From: Candidatus Dadabacteria bacterium UBA1144
Lineage (GTDB): Bacteria; Desulfobacterota_D; UBA1144
DNA: 64,000 nucleotides
Reading direction: 5' to 3'
NCBI GenBank assembly: GCA_002311855.1
Contig: DCAB01000012.1
Location: 379,759 to 443,758, forward strand
Under the pieces are notes generated by a model. It was given only the letters and a program-made list of their open reading frames with translations. It searched no databases and was not told the DNA's origin. The translations under genes and the position numbers were made by a program. Below are positions 19,928 to 28,936 of this stretch, piece by piece. Position 1 is the stretch's first letter, and every line of letters starts with the position of its first letter.

Positions 19928-19933
19928 TTAGTG

Positions 19934-20404
19934 ATGCAGAAGTTACCAATTTCACCGAAAGGTTTTGAATCTATGCAATTAGAACTTAAGCGGCTTAAAA
20001 ACGAAGAAAGACCCAGGATAATCAAAATGATTGAGTTTGCAAGATCTCTTGGGGATTTATCTGAAAATGCTGAATATCAAACGGCAAAAGAACAACAGAC
20101 TTTTAATGACAAAAGAATATCCGAACTCGAGACTAGGCTAGCAAGTTGTGTAATAATTGATCCCTCCAAGATTAAAGATAAATCAAAACTAATTTTTGGC
20201 CTCACATTTGAAATAGAAGATTTAGATTCAGGAGATAAGAAAACTTTTCAGCTCCTAGGACCTGAAGAATCTAATCCTGACCGGGGTTCTATATCTGTCC
20301 AATCTCCTATGGGAATGGCTGTTCTAGGTAAACAAGAGGGGGATGAGTTTATTGTTAGAACTCCAGCGGGACCTAAAGAGTGTGTCTTGAATAAAATCTT
20401 TTAA
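19934..20404 (+). CDS. greA: Transcription elongation factor GreA
   Basis: GreA rescues backtracked RNA polymerase by stimulating cleavage of the nascent transcript. The N-terminal antiparallel coiled coil carries the tip motif LGDLSENAEYQTAKE, whose acidic residues act at the polymerase active centre. The C-terminal domain has DSGDKKTFQLLGPEESNPDRG and SPMGMAVLGKQEGDEF. Length is about 156 residues, standard. The ATG at 19934 is preferred over a GTG three bases upstream because it falls at the expected transcription start. Confidence 0.96.
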   Translation: MQKLPISPKGFESMQLELKRLKNEERPRIIKMIEFARSLGDLSENAEYQTAKEQQTFNDKRISELETRLASCVIIDPSKIKDKSKLIFGLTFEIEDLDSGDKKTFQLLGPEESNPDRGSISVQSPMGMAVLGKQEGDEFIVRTPAGPKECVLNKIF

Positions 20405-20406
20405 TT

Positions 20407-20412
20407 TACAAT
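20407..20412 (+). promoter_or_regulatory. -10 box immediately before lspA
   Basis: TACAAT lies six bases upstream of the lspA ATG (20419), so transcription would start at the A of the start codon. This repeats the arrangement seen before greA. No clear -35 is visible. Confidence 0.35.
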
Positions 20413-20418
20413 AGAATC

Positions 20419-20922
20419 ATGGGTCTGCTCGGAATTAGTCATAAGTCACCTACATTATTTGGCCCTGTCGCATTTTACGTTCTTATAGATCAACTTTCTA
20501 AATTTTTAGTATCTCTCGATTGGGCCCCTACTAAAGTAAATGAATATTTAAATATTGTTTATGTAAAAAATACTGGTCTAATTCTTGGTCTCTTCTCTTC
20601 TGTAGATTCTTCAATTATGTTTTTTATCTATTTGGCTCTATTTGCTCTGGCAATGTTCATCATAACTAAGTTCGTACTCCTCGATTCGGCTATGAGGAAT
20701 GATAAAATAGGTTTTTATATTCTGGTTTTCTTTTATTCTGGCGCAATTGGGAATACTGTTGATAGAATTTTTAGGGGTCATGTGATTGATTTTATCGATA
20801 TCCATTATGAAAATTTACATTGGCCTGCGTTTAATTTTGCGGACACTATGATTTCTCTGGGTATCATTATGTATATATTGAAAATTTATAAGGAAAGAAA
20901 CATTGTTTACAGGAATAGTTGA
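20419..20922 (+). CDS. lspA: Lipoprotein signal peptidase LspA
   Basis: LspA is an inner-membrane aspartyl protease that removes the signal peptide from diacylated prolipoproteins. About four membrane segments are visible. The catalytic aspartates are in GNTVDRIFRGHVIDFIDIHY and FNFADTMISLG, and DQLSKF and KNTGLILGLF match conserved regions. Length is 167 residues. It would process the lipoproteins at 34972 and 49274. Its last 20 bases overlap the ribE start. Confidence 0.95.
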   Translation: MGLLGISHKSPTLFGPVAFYVLIDQLSKFLVSLDWAPTKVNEYLNIVYVKNTGLILGLFSSVDSSIMFFIYLALFALAMFIITKFVLLDSAMRNDKIGFYILVFFYSGAIGNTVDRIFRGHVIDFIDIHYENLHWPAFNFADTMISLGIIMYILKIYKERNIVYRNS

Positions 20923-21496
20923 AGAAGTTGGGAGAATTTCAAGTATAAAGAAACTCAAGAGCGGGGAGTATGTCCTATCGATTAAATGTAAAAAAATAAG
21001 TCCTTCAACTCTTTCAATAGGTGATTCGGTTGCGGTCAATGGAGCATGTCTTACTGTTACAAAGAAAAATAAATCATCTTTTCAAACTCTAGCTTCGAGA
21101 GAAACATTACTAAAAACAAACTTAAAACAAGAAAAAACAAAATCTTTTGTTAATCTTGAAAGAGCAATGAAAATTAATTCTAGGTTCGGAGGACATATCG
21201 TAAGCGGCCACATAGATTCAACAGGAACTACAAGAAAAATAGAAAAATCAGGGAAATCTTTACGTTATTGGTTTTATGTCAAAAAAAAATTTAGAAAATA
21301 CATTATCGAAAAAGGATCAATCTCTATTGATGGTATAAGCTTGACAATAAATGATATCAAGGGAGATCTCTTCTCAGTAAATATCATTCCCTACACATCA
21401 TCTAGAACTAACTCTACAAATTGGAAGAAAAACGATTTAGTCAATATCGAATTTGATGTCGTAGCGAAATATGTCGAGAGCATAATGACCAAATGA
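20903..21496 (+). CDS. ribE: Riboflavin synthase, alpha chain
   Basis: This enzyme dismutates two molecules of 6,7-dimethyl-8-ribityllumazine to riboflavin. Both lumazine-binding barrels are present: MFTGIVEEVGRI with SIGDSVAVNGACLTV, then FGGHIVSGHIDSTG with SISIDGISLTIND. The conserved MFTGIV N-terminus fixes the start at a TTG (20903), 20 bases inside the end of lspA. Length is 197 residues. No other riboflavin gene is nearby and no FMN riboswitch is possible in this compact position. Confidence 0.95.
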   Translation: MFTGIVEEVGRISSIKKLKSGEYVLSIKCKKISPSTLSIGDSVAVNGACLTVTKKNKSSFQTLASRETLLKTNLKQEKTKSFVNLERAMKINSRFGGHIVSGHIDSTGTTRKIEKSGKSLRYWFYVKKKFRKYIIEKGSISIDGISLTINDIKGDLFSVNIIPYTSSRTNSTNWKKNDLVNIEFDVVAKYVESIMTK

Positions 21497-22008
21497 ATTA
21501 TAAGAGCATATACTTGATAGGCTTTATGGGTTCTGGAAAAACTACCGTTGGCAAGTCTCTTACAAAGTATATTGATTATAAACTTGTCGATACAGACGAA
21601 TTGATAGTTCAAGATTTAAATATGCAAATAACAGAAATCTTTGCTTCGAAAGGAGAAGAGTATTTTAGAGATTTAGAATCAGAGAAATTAAAACAGCTGT
21701 TGCTAGAAAGTAATTTAATTGTCTCCACAGGCGGAGGAATTATTCTAAGAGATGTTAACAGAGATATACTAAAGAATTCTTTTTCTATTTATTTAAAAAC
21801 ATCATATGACAAGATTTTTGACAGAATAAAGAATGACAAAACTAGACCTCTGCTTAATACGGAAGATTCTTATTCATCGGGCTTGAAGCTATTTGAGTCT
21901 AGAAGAATTATATATGAATCATTTGAATTTCAAATTAATACGGATGATTTTCCACCCGATGATATAGCAAAAAAAATATTAGCGATTTACAGTAATGTCA
22001 AAAATTGA
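21493..22008 (+). CDS. aroK: Shikimate kinase
   Basis: AroK phosphorylates shikimate on the way to chorismate and aromatic amino acids. The P-loop is LIGFMGSGKTTVGKSL. Substrate-binding residues appear in DTDELI, FRDLE and STGGGIILRD. The lid region includes the conserved RPLL. It is 171 residues long. It overlaps ribE by four bases and queG by 14 bases, so these genes are probably co-transcribed. Confidence 0.95.
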   Translation: MNYKSIYLIGFMGSGKTTVGKSLTKYIDYKLVDTDELIVQDLNMQITEIFASKGEEYFRDLESEKLKQLLLESNLIVSTGGGIILRDVNRDILKNSFSIYLKTSYDKIFDRIKNDKTRPLLNTEDSYSSGLKLFESRRIIYESFEFQINTDDFPPDDIAKKILAIYSNVKN

Positions 22009-23053
22009 AAATCTATCAAATCAAATAAAAACTATTATTTTATCTTCCGGTTTTGATATCGTCGGTATATCTAAAGCACATAAGCTTAAAGATTACAAAC
22101 ACTTAAAACAATGGGTAGATAATAAATATCAAGCCGATATGAAATATATGGAACATATTTCTAAGAGATCGGATGTTAGAGAGATTGATAATTCTTTTAA
22201 GTCTGTAATTAGTTGTGCTATCAACTATAATTCAATAAATAACGAACTTTCCTCATATAGGGCTTACAGAAAGAAAAAGGGATGGATATCCAGATATGCA
22301 ATTGGTGATGATTATCATAAAATAATAGAAAAAAAGTTAAAAATAGCTTCATTGAAGATAAAAGGCGTTTTTCACTCTGAGCCAAAAATCAAATATTATG
22401 TTGATACAGGACCTGTACTTGAAAGAGCATATGCAGGAATCTCAGGTACCGGATGGATTGGAAAAAATTCATGTTTAATTAATAAAGAAATCGGATCATG
22501 GATATTTTTATCCGAGATATTAATGGATCAAGTTCTTAAATACGATGAAGATGTAAAAGATATGTGCGGGACTTGTACTAGATGTATTGATGCTTGTCCG
22601 ACCGATGCAATAATTTTCGATAAAGTTGTTGATTCAAATAAATGTATTTCTTATCTGAATATAGAAAATAAAAAATATATCAAAAATGATATAGCGAAAA
22701 AGTTTTTGAATAATATTTACGGCTGTGATATATACCAAGAGGTATGTCCATGGAATAAAAGAGCCAAATTAACAGACTTAAAAGTCTTTAATCCGAAACA
22801 GGAATTTACAATACCTGATCTAATTGAACTATTACGCAATGTCGAAAATAATTGGAATAAGCTAAAAATAAAAAGCCCGATTAAAAGGGTCAAGAAAGAT
22901 GGATTAATAAGAAATATATTAATCGTGATGGGTAATATCGGGGACATTAAATATATCCCCATTTTAGAAGAATATATAATTAATAAAAATCTAATTTCTG
23001 CTAAAACCGCAGAAGATTCAATTCAAAGAATTAAGGATTCACTCGATTCTTGA
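21995..23053 (+). CDS. queG: Epoxyqueuosine reductase QueG
   Basis: QueG is a cobalamin- and iron-sulfur-dependent reductase that converts epoxyqueuosine to queuosine in tRNA. The substrate and cobalamin regions YYVDTGPVLERAYA and GISGTGWIGKNSCLI are present. Two 4Fe-4S clusters are bound by CGTCTRCIDACPTDAI and by CDIYQEVCPWN together with earlier cysteines. At 352 residues it is the standard form with a shortened HEAT-like C-terminus (NIGDIKYIPILEEYI). It implies a cobalamin supply, which also fits the B12 mutase at 35708-37678. Confidence 0.95.
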   Translation: MSKIENLSNQIKTIILSSGFDIVGISKAHKLKDYKHLKQWVDNKYQADMKYMEHISKRSDVREIDNSFKSVISCAINYNSINNELSSYRAYRKKKGWISRYAIGDDYHKIIEKKLKIASLKIKGVFHSEPKIKYYVDTGPVLERAYAGISGTGWIGKNSCLINKEIGSWIFLSEILMDQVLKYDEDVKDMCGTCTRCIDACPTDAIIFDKVVDSNKCISYLNIENKKYIKNDIAKKFLNNIYGCDIYQEVCPWNKRAKLTDLKVFNPKQEFTIPDLIELLRNVENNWNKLKIKSPIKRVKKDGLIRNILIVMGNIGDIKYIPILEEYIINKNLISAKTAEDSIQRIKDSLDS

Positions 23054-23078
23054 CACAATCTTCTAATCTGTTTAGCTT
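23050..23078 (+). promoter_or_regulatory. Candidate promoter of tpx
   Basis: A perfect TTGACA (23050-23055) overlaps the queG stop codon. The hexamer 17 bases further on is TAGCTT, a weak -10 match. A strong ribosome binding site, GGAGGAGG at 23084-23091, lies seven bases before the ATG of tpx. Together they suggest tpx is expressed separately and strongly. Confidence 0.4.
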
Positions 23079-23098
23079 ATCATGGAGGAGGTTTTTTT

Positions 23099-23617
23099 AT
23101 GAGTAACGAAAGAGATGGAGCTGTAAGATTAAAGGGAAATCCGATTACATTAATTGGGCCTGAATTAAAAGTAGGAGATAAAGCACCTGACTTTACCTGC
23201 GATCAAGGTTTGATGCCAAGCGTTTCTTTGTCTGATATGGGTGATGCGATAAAGGTTTTTAGTGTGGTACTTTCTGTTGATACTCCTGTTTGTTCTTCTC
23301 AAATAAGAAAGTTTAACGAAGCAGTAGCCAGTATTAATGGTAATCTAGAGATTTATACTATCAGTGCCGATTTACCTTTCGCACAAAAAAGATTCTGTGG
23401 CTCGGAAGGTATAGAACGAATAAAGAATATTTCTGATTACAAAAATAATACATTTGGATCTACTTACGGCGTTCTTATGAAAGACCATCAATTATTAGCA
23501 AGAGCAGTTTTTGTTATAGACGGAAATAATACTGTCAAACATGTTGAGTATGTTAATGAAATCTCAACTGAACCTAATTATGATTCAGCTTTAGAAGCCA
23601 TAAAAAGCTTAGTCTGA
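23099..23617 (+). CDS. tpx: Thiol peroxidase Tpx
   Basis: An atypical two-cysteine peroxiredoxin that reduces hydroperoxides using thioredoxin. The peroxidatic Cys is in VDTPVCSSQIRKFNE (T-x-x-C environment) and the resolving Cys in AQKRFCGSEGI. The N-terminal VRLKGNPITLIGPELKVGDKA matches Tpx rather than other peroxiredoxins. The length of 172 is standard. It has one of the few strong Shine-Dalgarno sequences in the window. Its stop TGA shares a base with the next ATG, and trxB at 58113 encodes a reductase that could serve it. Confidence 0.95.
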   Translation: MSNERDGAVRLKGNPITLIGPELKVGDKAPDFTCDQGLMPSVSLSDMGDAIKVFSVVLSVDTPVCSSQIRKFNEAVASINGNLEIYTISADLPFAQKRFCGSEGIERIKNISDYKNNTFGSTYGVLMKDHQLLARAVFVIDGNNTVKHVEYVNEISTEPNYDSALEAIKSLV

Positions 23618-23925
23618 TGAGTGAAAATGTAACTAAAGAAAAAGTTCTAGAAGTGTTATCTCAAGTATATGATCCAGAGATACCTATCGATATAGTTAAT
23701 TTAGGTTTGGTATACGATGTTCAAATCAATGACAATACCGTTAACCTTAAAATGACTATGACATCACCTGGCTGTCCTTCCGCACGGGAAATAATATTAG
23801 AATCCCAAACTTTAGTCAGTGAAATCGAAGGAGTTAAAGAAGCCAATGTTGAAATAGTATGGGATCCCCCATGGTCTCCAGAAAAGATGAGTGAGGAAGC
23901 TAGAACAAGTATGGGAATTGATTAA
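23617..23925 (+). CDS. SufT-like MIP18/DUF59 iron-sulfur assembly factor
   Basis: A 102-residue protein of the MIP18 (DUF59) family. Members such as SufT and PaaD help mature iron-sulfur proteins. Diagnostic segments are SQVYDPEIPIDIVNLGLVYD, the DPE(I/L)P and NLGLVY core, MTSPGCPSA with the conserved cysteine, and VWDPPWSPEKMSEEAR. It sits between two peroxiredoxin genes and touches both, sharing one base with tpx and abutting bcp. This suggests a link between oxidative stress and cluster repair. Whether it is a SufT orthologue cannot be settled without the suf operon. Confidence 0.85.
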   Translation: MSENVTKEKVLEVLSQVYDPEIPIDIVNLGLVYDVQINDNTVNLKMTMTSPGCPSAREIILESQTLVSEIEGVKEANVEIVWDPPWSPEKMSEEARTSMGID

Positions 23926-24374
23926 TGCCAAACGATGATTTGATGATTGGCAAAAAGTCCCCAAACTTTGATTTTGTCTTTGAGGATGGAAAAAGAATTT
24001 CTCTAAAAGATTTCCTTGGACAAAAAGTATTGCTTTATTTTTATCCCAGAGATAATACACCAGGCTGCACAATTCAAGCGTGTTCTTTAAGAGATTCACA
24101 AAAAGATTTTCAAAAACTTAAAATTAAAGTAATTGGTATTAGTAAAGATTCTGAGAAATCCCATAAAAATTTTTCATCTAAATATAGTTTGAATTTCACT
24201 CTAATCCCCGATACTGAAAAAAAAATAATTTCCAAATACGGAGTTATGAATGATAAAGGTTCGGCAAGAAGAGTATCATTTCTAATTGATGAAAAAGGAA
24301 AAATAATTAATATATGGAAAAAAGTTAATACCAAGGAACACGCGAAAGAAGTACTAGATTTTATTAATTCATAA
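23925..24374 (+). CDS. bcp: Peroxiredoxin Q/BCP
   Basis: A thioredoxin-dependent peroxiredoxin of the BCP type. The peroxidatic Cys lies in YFYPRDNTPGCTIQACSLRD, with a second Cys five residues later, as in typical BCP. The rest of the family pattern is present (ISKDSEKSHKNFSSKYSLNF, RVSFLIDEKGKI). Its length of 149 residues is standard. The start codon overlaps the stop of the SufT-like gene by one base, and bioD begins one base after its stop. Confidence 0.95.
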   Translation: MPNDDLMIGKKSPNFDFVFEDGKRISLKDFLGQKVLLYFYPRDNTPGCTIQACSLRDSQKDFQKLKIKVIGISKDSEKSHKNFSSKYSLNFTLIPDTEKKIISKYGVMNDKGSARRVSFLIDEKGKIINIWKKVNTKEHAKEVLDFINS

Positions 24375-24375
24375 A

Positions 24376-25119
24376 ATGATTCTATTCGTTACAGCAAATG
24401 ACACAAATATGGGTAAAACTTTCGTTACTGCCCTTCTAATTGATTGTTTGATTCAGAAATATGATAAAATTGCAGTCGTAAAACCTATCGAGTCTGGACT
24501 ACGTTCTATAAATAAGTCAGATTTAATGTTCATTAGAAACATAAACAAAAAAAATTTAAATAAAATTGATTTTTTTAATTTTTATAGTTTTGAAGAACCC
24601 CTAGCACCATTAACAGCAGCAATTTTAACAAAAACAAATATAAAAAAAAACAAAATAATCGACAATATTTATAAACTAAGTAATTTCTACGATATTGTTG
24701 TTGTTGAGGGCGTAGGCGGACTTAGGGTCCCTATAGGAAAAAATTTTGAAGTAATAGATTTAATCAAAGAACTTAAAGCCAAAACTATATTGGTTGTATC
24801 ACCATCTCTTGGAACTATAAATCATACTTTGCTTTCTGTCGAAGCTTTACGAAGAAGAAAAATAAGATTGGAAGGAATCGTTATTAATAATTATCCAAAG
24901 AAGCCAAATATTTCAGAATTGTACAATCCTATTATTTTCAAGGAGAACAAAATAAAAATATTAGGTGTTATACCAACATTGACTATCTCAGATTCAAACA
25001 AATTAAGGTATTCATCAAAAAAGTTCTTTGCACCTTCTTTAAATGGAGAATTCGAATCTAAAAAATTTCTCTTAAGTTGTAGATACCAATTTGATAAGAT
25101 TTCCGTTAAATTCGGCTGA
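24376..25119 (+). CDS. bioD: Dethiobiotin synthetase
   Basis: BioD closes the ureido ring of dethiobiotin with ATP and CO2. The P-loop is FVTANDTNMGKTFVTALL, and VVEGVGGLRVPIG is the Mg/substrate-binding region. The conserved Lys and Ser after the P-loop appear as VVKPIESG. It is 247 residues long. No other biotin gene is adjacent, so it seems to have been carried into the tpx-bcp operon alone. The ACIII promoter begins at the base after its stop. Confidence 0.9.
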   Translation: MILFVTANDTNMGKTFVTALLIDCLIQKYDKIAVVKPIESGLRSINKSDLMFIRNINKKNLNKIDFFNFYSFEEPLAPLTAAILTKTNIKKNKIIDNIYKLSNFYDIVVVEGVGGLRVPIGKNFEVIDLIKELKAKTILVVSPSLGTINHTLLSVEALRRRKIRLEGIVINNYPKKPNISELYNPIIFKENKIKILGVIPTLTISDSNKLRYSSKKFFAPSLNGEFESKKFLLSCRYQFDKISVKFG

Positions 25120-25147
25120 TTGACACCAAAATTCACTATGATATTAT
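25120..25147 (+). promoter_or_regulatory. Promoter of the alternative complex III operon
   Basis: Perfect TTGACA at 25120-25125 and TATTAT at 25142-25147, with a 16-base spacer, start right after the bioD stop codon. Transcription would begin near 25154, leaving a leader of nearly 40 bases. AAGGA at about 25180-25184 is the ribosome binding site for the TTG start of actA. Confidence 0.6.
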
Positions 25148-25191
25148 TTTACGAGTCCACAGATACTCTGCTATAAATAAAGGATATTAGG

Positions 25192-25980
25192 TTGTCAAAG
25201 AAACTCACTGTGCTAACTATTGCTGCGTTCTTAATTACAATTCTTATTTTCTATTTCGCCTTTATAAAAGATCACGAACCTCATCAGCCCATTGCTTTTA
25301 GCCATAAAATCCATGCAGGAGTTAATAATATACCTTGTACTTATTGTCATTCTTATGTCTCGAAATCTTCCCAGGCTGGCATACCTTCCGTTATGGAGTG
25401 TATGGGTTGTCATAAATATGTGAAAGCAGAATATGATCCAAAAGATTCACAGAGAATATATAAATTTAAAGGTAAATTAATTAATCCAACGGATTATCTC
25501 TATGATGGTCGCAAGCGAATTAATTTTGAGAATGAAATAAAAAAATTAACAGGATATTGGGAAAGAAAAGAACCCATTCCATGGGTCAATTACCACTATA
25601 TTCCTGAACACGCAAAATTTCCTCATAAGCCTCATATTAGATATGGACTGGAATGTAAGACGTGCCATGGTGAAGTTGAGAATGTAGATATACCAAAGCC
25701 AGTTGTAAATATTAAGATGGGTTGGTGTATAAGTTGTCACGAGCAAACACTAGATAAGAATTTTAAGGAACTGGAAGAGATTCATAAAAGTATTTCTAAT
25801 TTGAGTGATTTGGATAAAAGGATAATGAGTCATACCGGGAGAATTCCAATCAATAAGCTCTATAAAGACAATAATAAAAAACTAGGCCAACAATGGGAAT
25901 CAAATGAAAATTCAGAAAAACTAATTAATATCGATAAGGAGATAGCTTGGTTGAAAGACTGTTCTACATGTCATAATTGA
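25192..25980 (+). CDS. actA: Alternative complex III pentaheme cytochrome c subunit ActA
   Basis: ActA is the multiheme c subunit of alternative complex III, a quinol:cytochrome c (or oxidase) oxidoreductase unrelated to bc1. Five CxxCH sites are visible: CTYCH at residue 49, CMGCH at 70, then CKTCH, CISCH and, at the extreme C-terminus, CSTCH. An N-terminal hydrophobic helix (residues 5-24) would anchor it facing the periplasm. The start is a TTG at 25192, preceded by AAGGA at a suitable distance. It is the first gene of the operon, in the order known for Rhodothermus and Flavobacterium. Confidence 0.93.
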   Translation: MSKKLTVLTIAAFLITILIFYFAFIKDHEPHQPIAFSHKIHAGVNNIPCTYCHSYVSKSSQAGIPSVMECMGCHKYVKAEYDPKDSQRIYKFKGKLINPTDYLYDGRKRINFENEIKKLTGYWERKEPIPWVNYHYIPEHAKFPHKPHIRYGLECKTCHGEVENVDIPKPVVNIKMGWCISCHEQTLDKNFKELEEIHKSISNLSDLDKRIMSHTGRIPINKLYKDNNKKLGQQWESNENSEKLINIDKEIAWLKDCSTCHN

Positions 25981-26002
25981 ACCAAAGTTACGTGATTGGA
26001 AT

Positions 26003-28936
26003 ATGAGTTCTAAAGAAAAAAGCAAAAAAGGTTCTTTGAGTAGGAGAAATTTCTTAAAGGCCTTATCCGCGATAGGTGGCGCTGCCATTATATCTTCGGG
26101 ATGTTCTCCTGAACCTCTGGATAAATTGGTGTCATATGCAATTCCACCAGATGATGTTATTCCAGGGCTCCCAAATTTTTATTCAACCTCACTACCATAT
26201 TCCCCTGTTGGATCGTCAATTGTAGTTAAAGTTAGAGAAGGTAGGGCTATCAAAGTTGAAGGAAATCCTCTTGAGCCTATTTCTAAAGGTGCAACATCTG
26301 CAGAGACGCAAGCATCACTTCAAGGACTTTATGATCCAGATAGAATAAAGCAACCATTGTTCAGAAACAACAGGAATAAGCTCACACCTATTACTTGGAC
26401 CTCCGCTCTGGATATACTTACGAAGAAATTAAATGAGAAAAAGGCAAATACATATTTCGTAACTGACAATACTACTGGAACTCTAGATAAACTTATCAGT
26501 TCTTTTTCCAAAAAAATAAATGCTAAAAGGATTAAATATGAGACTCTATCTTATGAACATATAACTTACGCTAATCAGATTTCTTTTGGAAAAAAATTAA
26601 TTCCCACTTACAAAATTGATGAAACACAATATTTACTAAGTTTTAGCGCTGATTTTCTTGAAACTTGGCTATCGCCACTCGAATATTCAAGAAGATTTAC
26701 AAAAATGCACTCTCTAGAAGGAAAGAACAAAGGTAAGTTTGTCCAAGTAGAACCTAAATTAACTCTTACTGGTTCTAAAGCAGATGAATGGGTTCCAATA
26801 GCCCCAAACACTAGTCTTTATTTAGTGCTTGCTATTATCAACTATATTAAAAAAAACAATTTAAACAAAAATAAAGTTCCTCCAACCTTTAAGAATCTAT
26901 CTGAATTTGATTTAGTAACTACTAGTAAACTAACAGGAATCTCTAAAGAATCGATAAAAAAGATTGCAATTGATTTTGCGAAATCTAAATCAGCTCTTGC
27001 TATAGGGGGTGGAATTTCCGATGCTGGGCGAGATGGATATGTAACTATAGTCGCAATTAATTTACTCAATTATATAACTGGCAATCTTGATAAAGTTGAT
27101 TTTGATAACTATATGATGCTCTCTAATGCCTCAACGTATGCGGATATGGTTGAATTTAAAAATAGAGCTGATTCTGGTCAAGTTGATATTCTTATAGTTC
27201 ACAATGCAAATCCATTATATGCGCTACCAAATTCTTTAAATATCGAAAAAACTTTTGAAAAAATTCCTTACAAAATCAGTTTTTCTTCTTGTCTTGATGA
27301 AACGACAAAGCTCTGTGACTTAGTCTTACCTGATTCTCATCCATTAGAGCAGTGGGGTGATTATGAAGGGAAGAAGGGAAACTATTATCTAATACAGCCT
27401 GTAATGAAACCCCTTTACGGCAATTTATCTATTGGTGATTCAATAGTTTCTGTTTTTAATAACGTCGAGCCAGTTGTCAAATCAATACAACAAAATTCAT
27501 ACTATGAATATTTAAAAGATTCATGGAAAAATCTTTCTTCTCAATCTTCTTTTGAAGATTTCTGGAGGAGGGTTCGTAAAGATGGTGGACTATTTAGTGA
27601 AGCCCCAAATCAAACGGACGTTAAACATGATGCCTCTAATCAGTTTATTATTAAAACTCCTTCGGGCTATCAAAATAAATTAAATTTGTACGTGACTCCA
27701 TCTTACAAATTTTACGATGGAAGAAGCGCAAACAAATCTTGGTTGCAAGAATTACCCGATCTCTTAACTACTGCGGTTTGGGATTCATGGATAGAAATTA
27801 ATTCAAAATTAGCCGAAAAACTCGATATAAAAGAAGGAGATTATGTTGATGTCGAATCCAATTTCGGCAAAATTACAACACAGGCCTATTTGTCTAAGGC
27901 AATGAGACCTGACACCGTATCTATTTCTCTTGGGCAAGGTCACAAAGAAATGGGAAGATACGCAAAAAATCGAGGAGTGAACCCATCAAATCTGTTAAAT
28001 GGCCAAAACATAGGTAAAGCTGGTAATTTGAATTGGGCGTCGACCACGGTAACCATCCAAAAAACTGGCAAATGGGAAAAATTGGTTAAAGTTCAACATT
28101 CCTATTCACAGGAAAACAGAGATATAGCACAATCTGTTGCCCTCTCAAAATTATTGATGGATGATCATCACGAAGAAGAACATCATGATGAATATGATAT
28201 GTATAGGGAATATGATTATTTTACTCATAAATGGGGAATGAATATCGATTTAGATAAATGTACGGGCTGTGGCGCATGTGTAACTGCTTGCTATGCCGAA
28301 AACAATATACCGGTTGTTGGGAAAGAGCAAGTTGCAAATGGACGTCATATGGCTTGGTTAAAAATAGAAAGATTTCAAGAAGAAAAAGATAATGATTATC
28401 TGAATTCTACTAGAATCGACACAAGAATTATTCCTCAATTATGTCAACACTGTGAGAATGCCCCTTGTGAACCAGTCTGTCCTGTGTTTGCCACGTACCA
28501 CAATCCAGAAGGTCTTAATGTAATGGTTTATAGTAGATGTGTTGGAACCAGATATTGTTCGAATAACTGCTCTTACAAAGTCAGGAGATTTAACTGGTTC
28601 AAATATGAGTGGCCAGAACCATTAAACTTGCAACTCAATCCCGATGTCTCTGTAAGATCAAAAGGAATCATGGAGAAATGCAGTTTTTGTCTTCAACGAA
28701 TTACCTATGCAAAAGATATCGCAAAAGATGAAAAAAGAAAACTTAGAGATGGTGAAGTCGTAACAGCGTGTCAGCAGGCATGTCCTTGTAGTGCAATTGA
28801 GTTTGGAGATTTAAATGATTCAAAAAGCCAAGTTACAAAATTAAGTAAAGATAAAAGATCTTATAAATTATTAAAAGAACTTAATACAAGGCCATCGATA
28901 TCTTATCTCAAAAAGATTGAATGGGATGGAGCATGA
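26003..28936 (+). CDS. actB: Alternative complex III iron-sulfur/molybdopterin-like subunit ActB
   Basis: ActB is a fusion of a molybdopterin-oxidoreductase-like domain (about residues 1-700), which in this complex lacks the cofactor, with a ferredoxin-like domain. A Tat-type signal SRRNFLKALSAIGG is followed by a possible lipobox SSGC. The cluster cysteines begin near residue 752 (CTGCGACVTACYAENN), then CQHCENAPCEPVCP (about 813), CVGTRYCSNNC (about 846), CSFCLQ (about 892) and CQQACPCSAI (about 922). This is the pattern of three 4Fe-4S and one 3Fe-4S clusters reported for the family. A His/Glu-rich linker (HHEEEHHDEYD) joins the domains. The stop overlaps actC. Confidence 0.94.
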   Translation: MSSKEKSKKGSLSRRNFLKALSAIGGAAIISSGCSPEPLDKLVSYAIPPDDVIPGLPNFYSTSLPYSPVGSSIVVKVREGRAIKVEGNPLEPISKGATSAETQASLQGLYDPDRIKQPLFRNNRNKLTPITWTSALDILTKKLNEKKANTYFVTDNTTGTLDKLISSFSKKINAKRIKYETLSYEHITYANQISFGKKLIPTYKIDETQYLLSFSADFLETWLSPLEYSRRFTKMHSLEGKNKGKFVQVEPKLTLTGSKADEWVPIAPNTSLYLVLAIINYIKKNNLNKNKVPPTFKNLSEFDLVTTSKLTGISKESIKKIAIDFAKSKSALAIGGGISDAGRDGYVTIVAINLLNYITGNLDKVDFDNYMMLSNASTYADMVEFKNRADSGQVDILIVHNANPLYALPNSLNIEKTFEKIPYKISFSSCLDETTKLCDLVLPDSHPLEQWGDYEGKKGNYYLIQPVMKPLYGNLSIGDSIVSVFNNVEPVVKSIQQNSYYEYLKDSWKNLSSQSSFEDFWRRVRKDGGLFSEAPNQTDVKHDASNQFIIKTPSGYQNKLNLYVTPSYKFYDGRSANKSWLQELPDLLTTAVWDSWIEINSKLAEKLDIKEGDYVDVESNFGKITTQAYLSKAMRPDTVSISLGQGHKEMGRYAKNRGVNPSNLLNGQNIGKAGNLNWASTTVTIQKTGKWEKLVKVQHSYSQENRDIAQSVALSKLLMDDHHEEEHHDEYDMYREYDYFTHKWGMNIDLDKCTGCGACVTACYAENNIPVVGKEQVANGRHMAWLKIERFQEEKDNDYLNSTRIDTRIIPQLCQHCENAPCEPVCPVFATYHNPEGLNVMVYSRCVGTRYCSNNCSYKVRRFNWFKYEWPEPLNLQLNPDVSVRSKGIMEKCSFCLQRITYAKDIAKDEKRKLRDGEVVTACQQACPCSAIEFGDLNDSKSQVTKLSKDKRSYKLLKELNTRPSISYLKKIEWDGA

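Noticed and set aside
28921..28932. Start of actC at 28921
   Set aside because: The added residues do not fit the family, and the ATG at 28933 overlaps the actB stop as ATGA.
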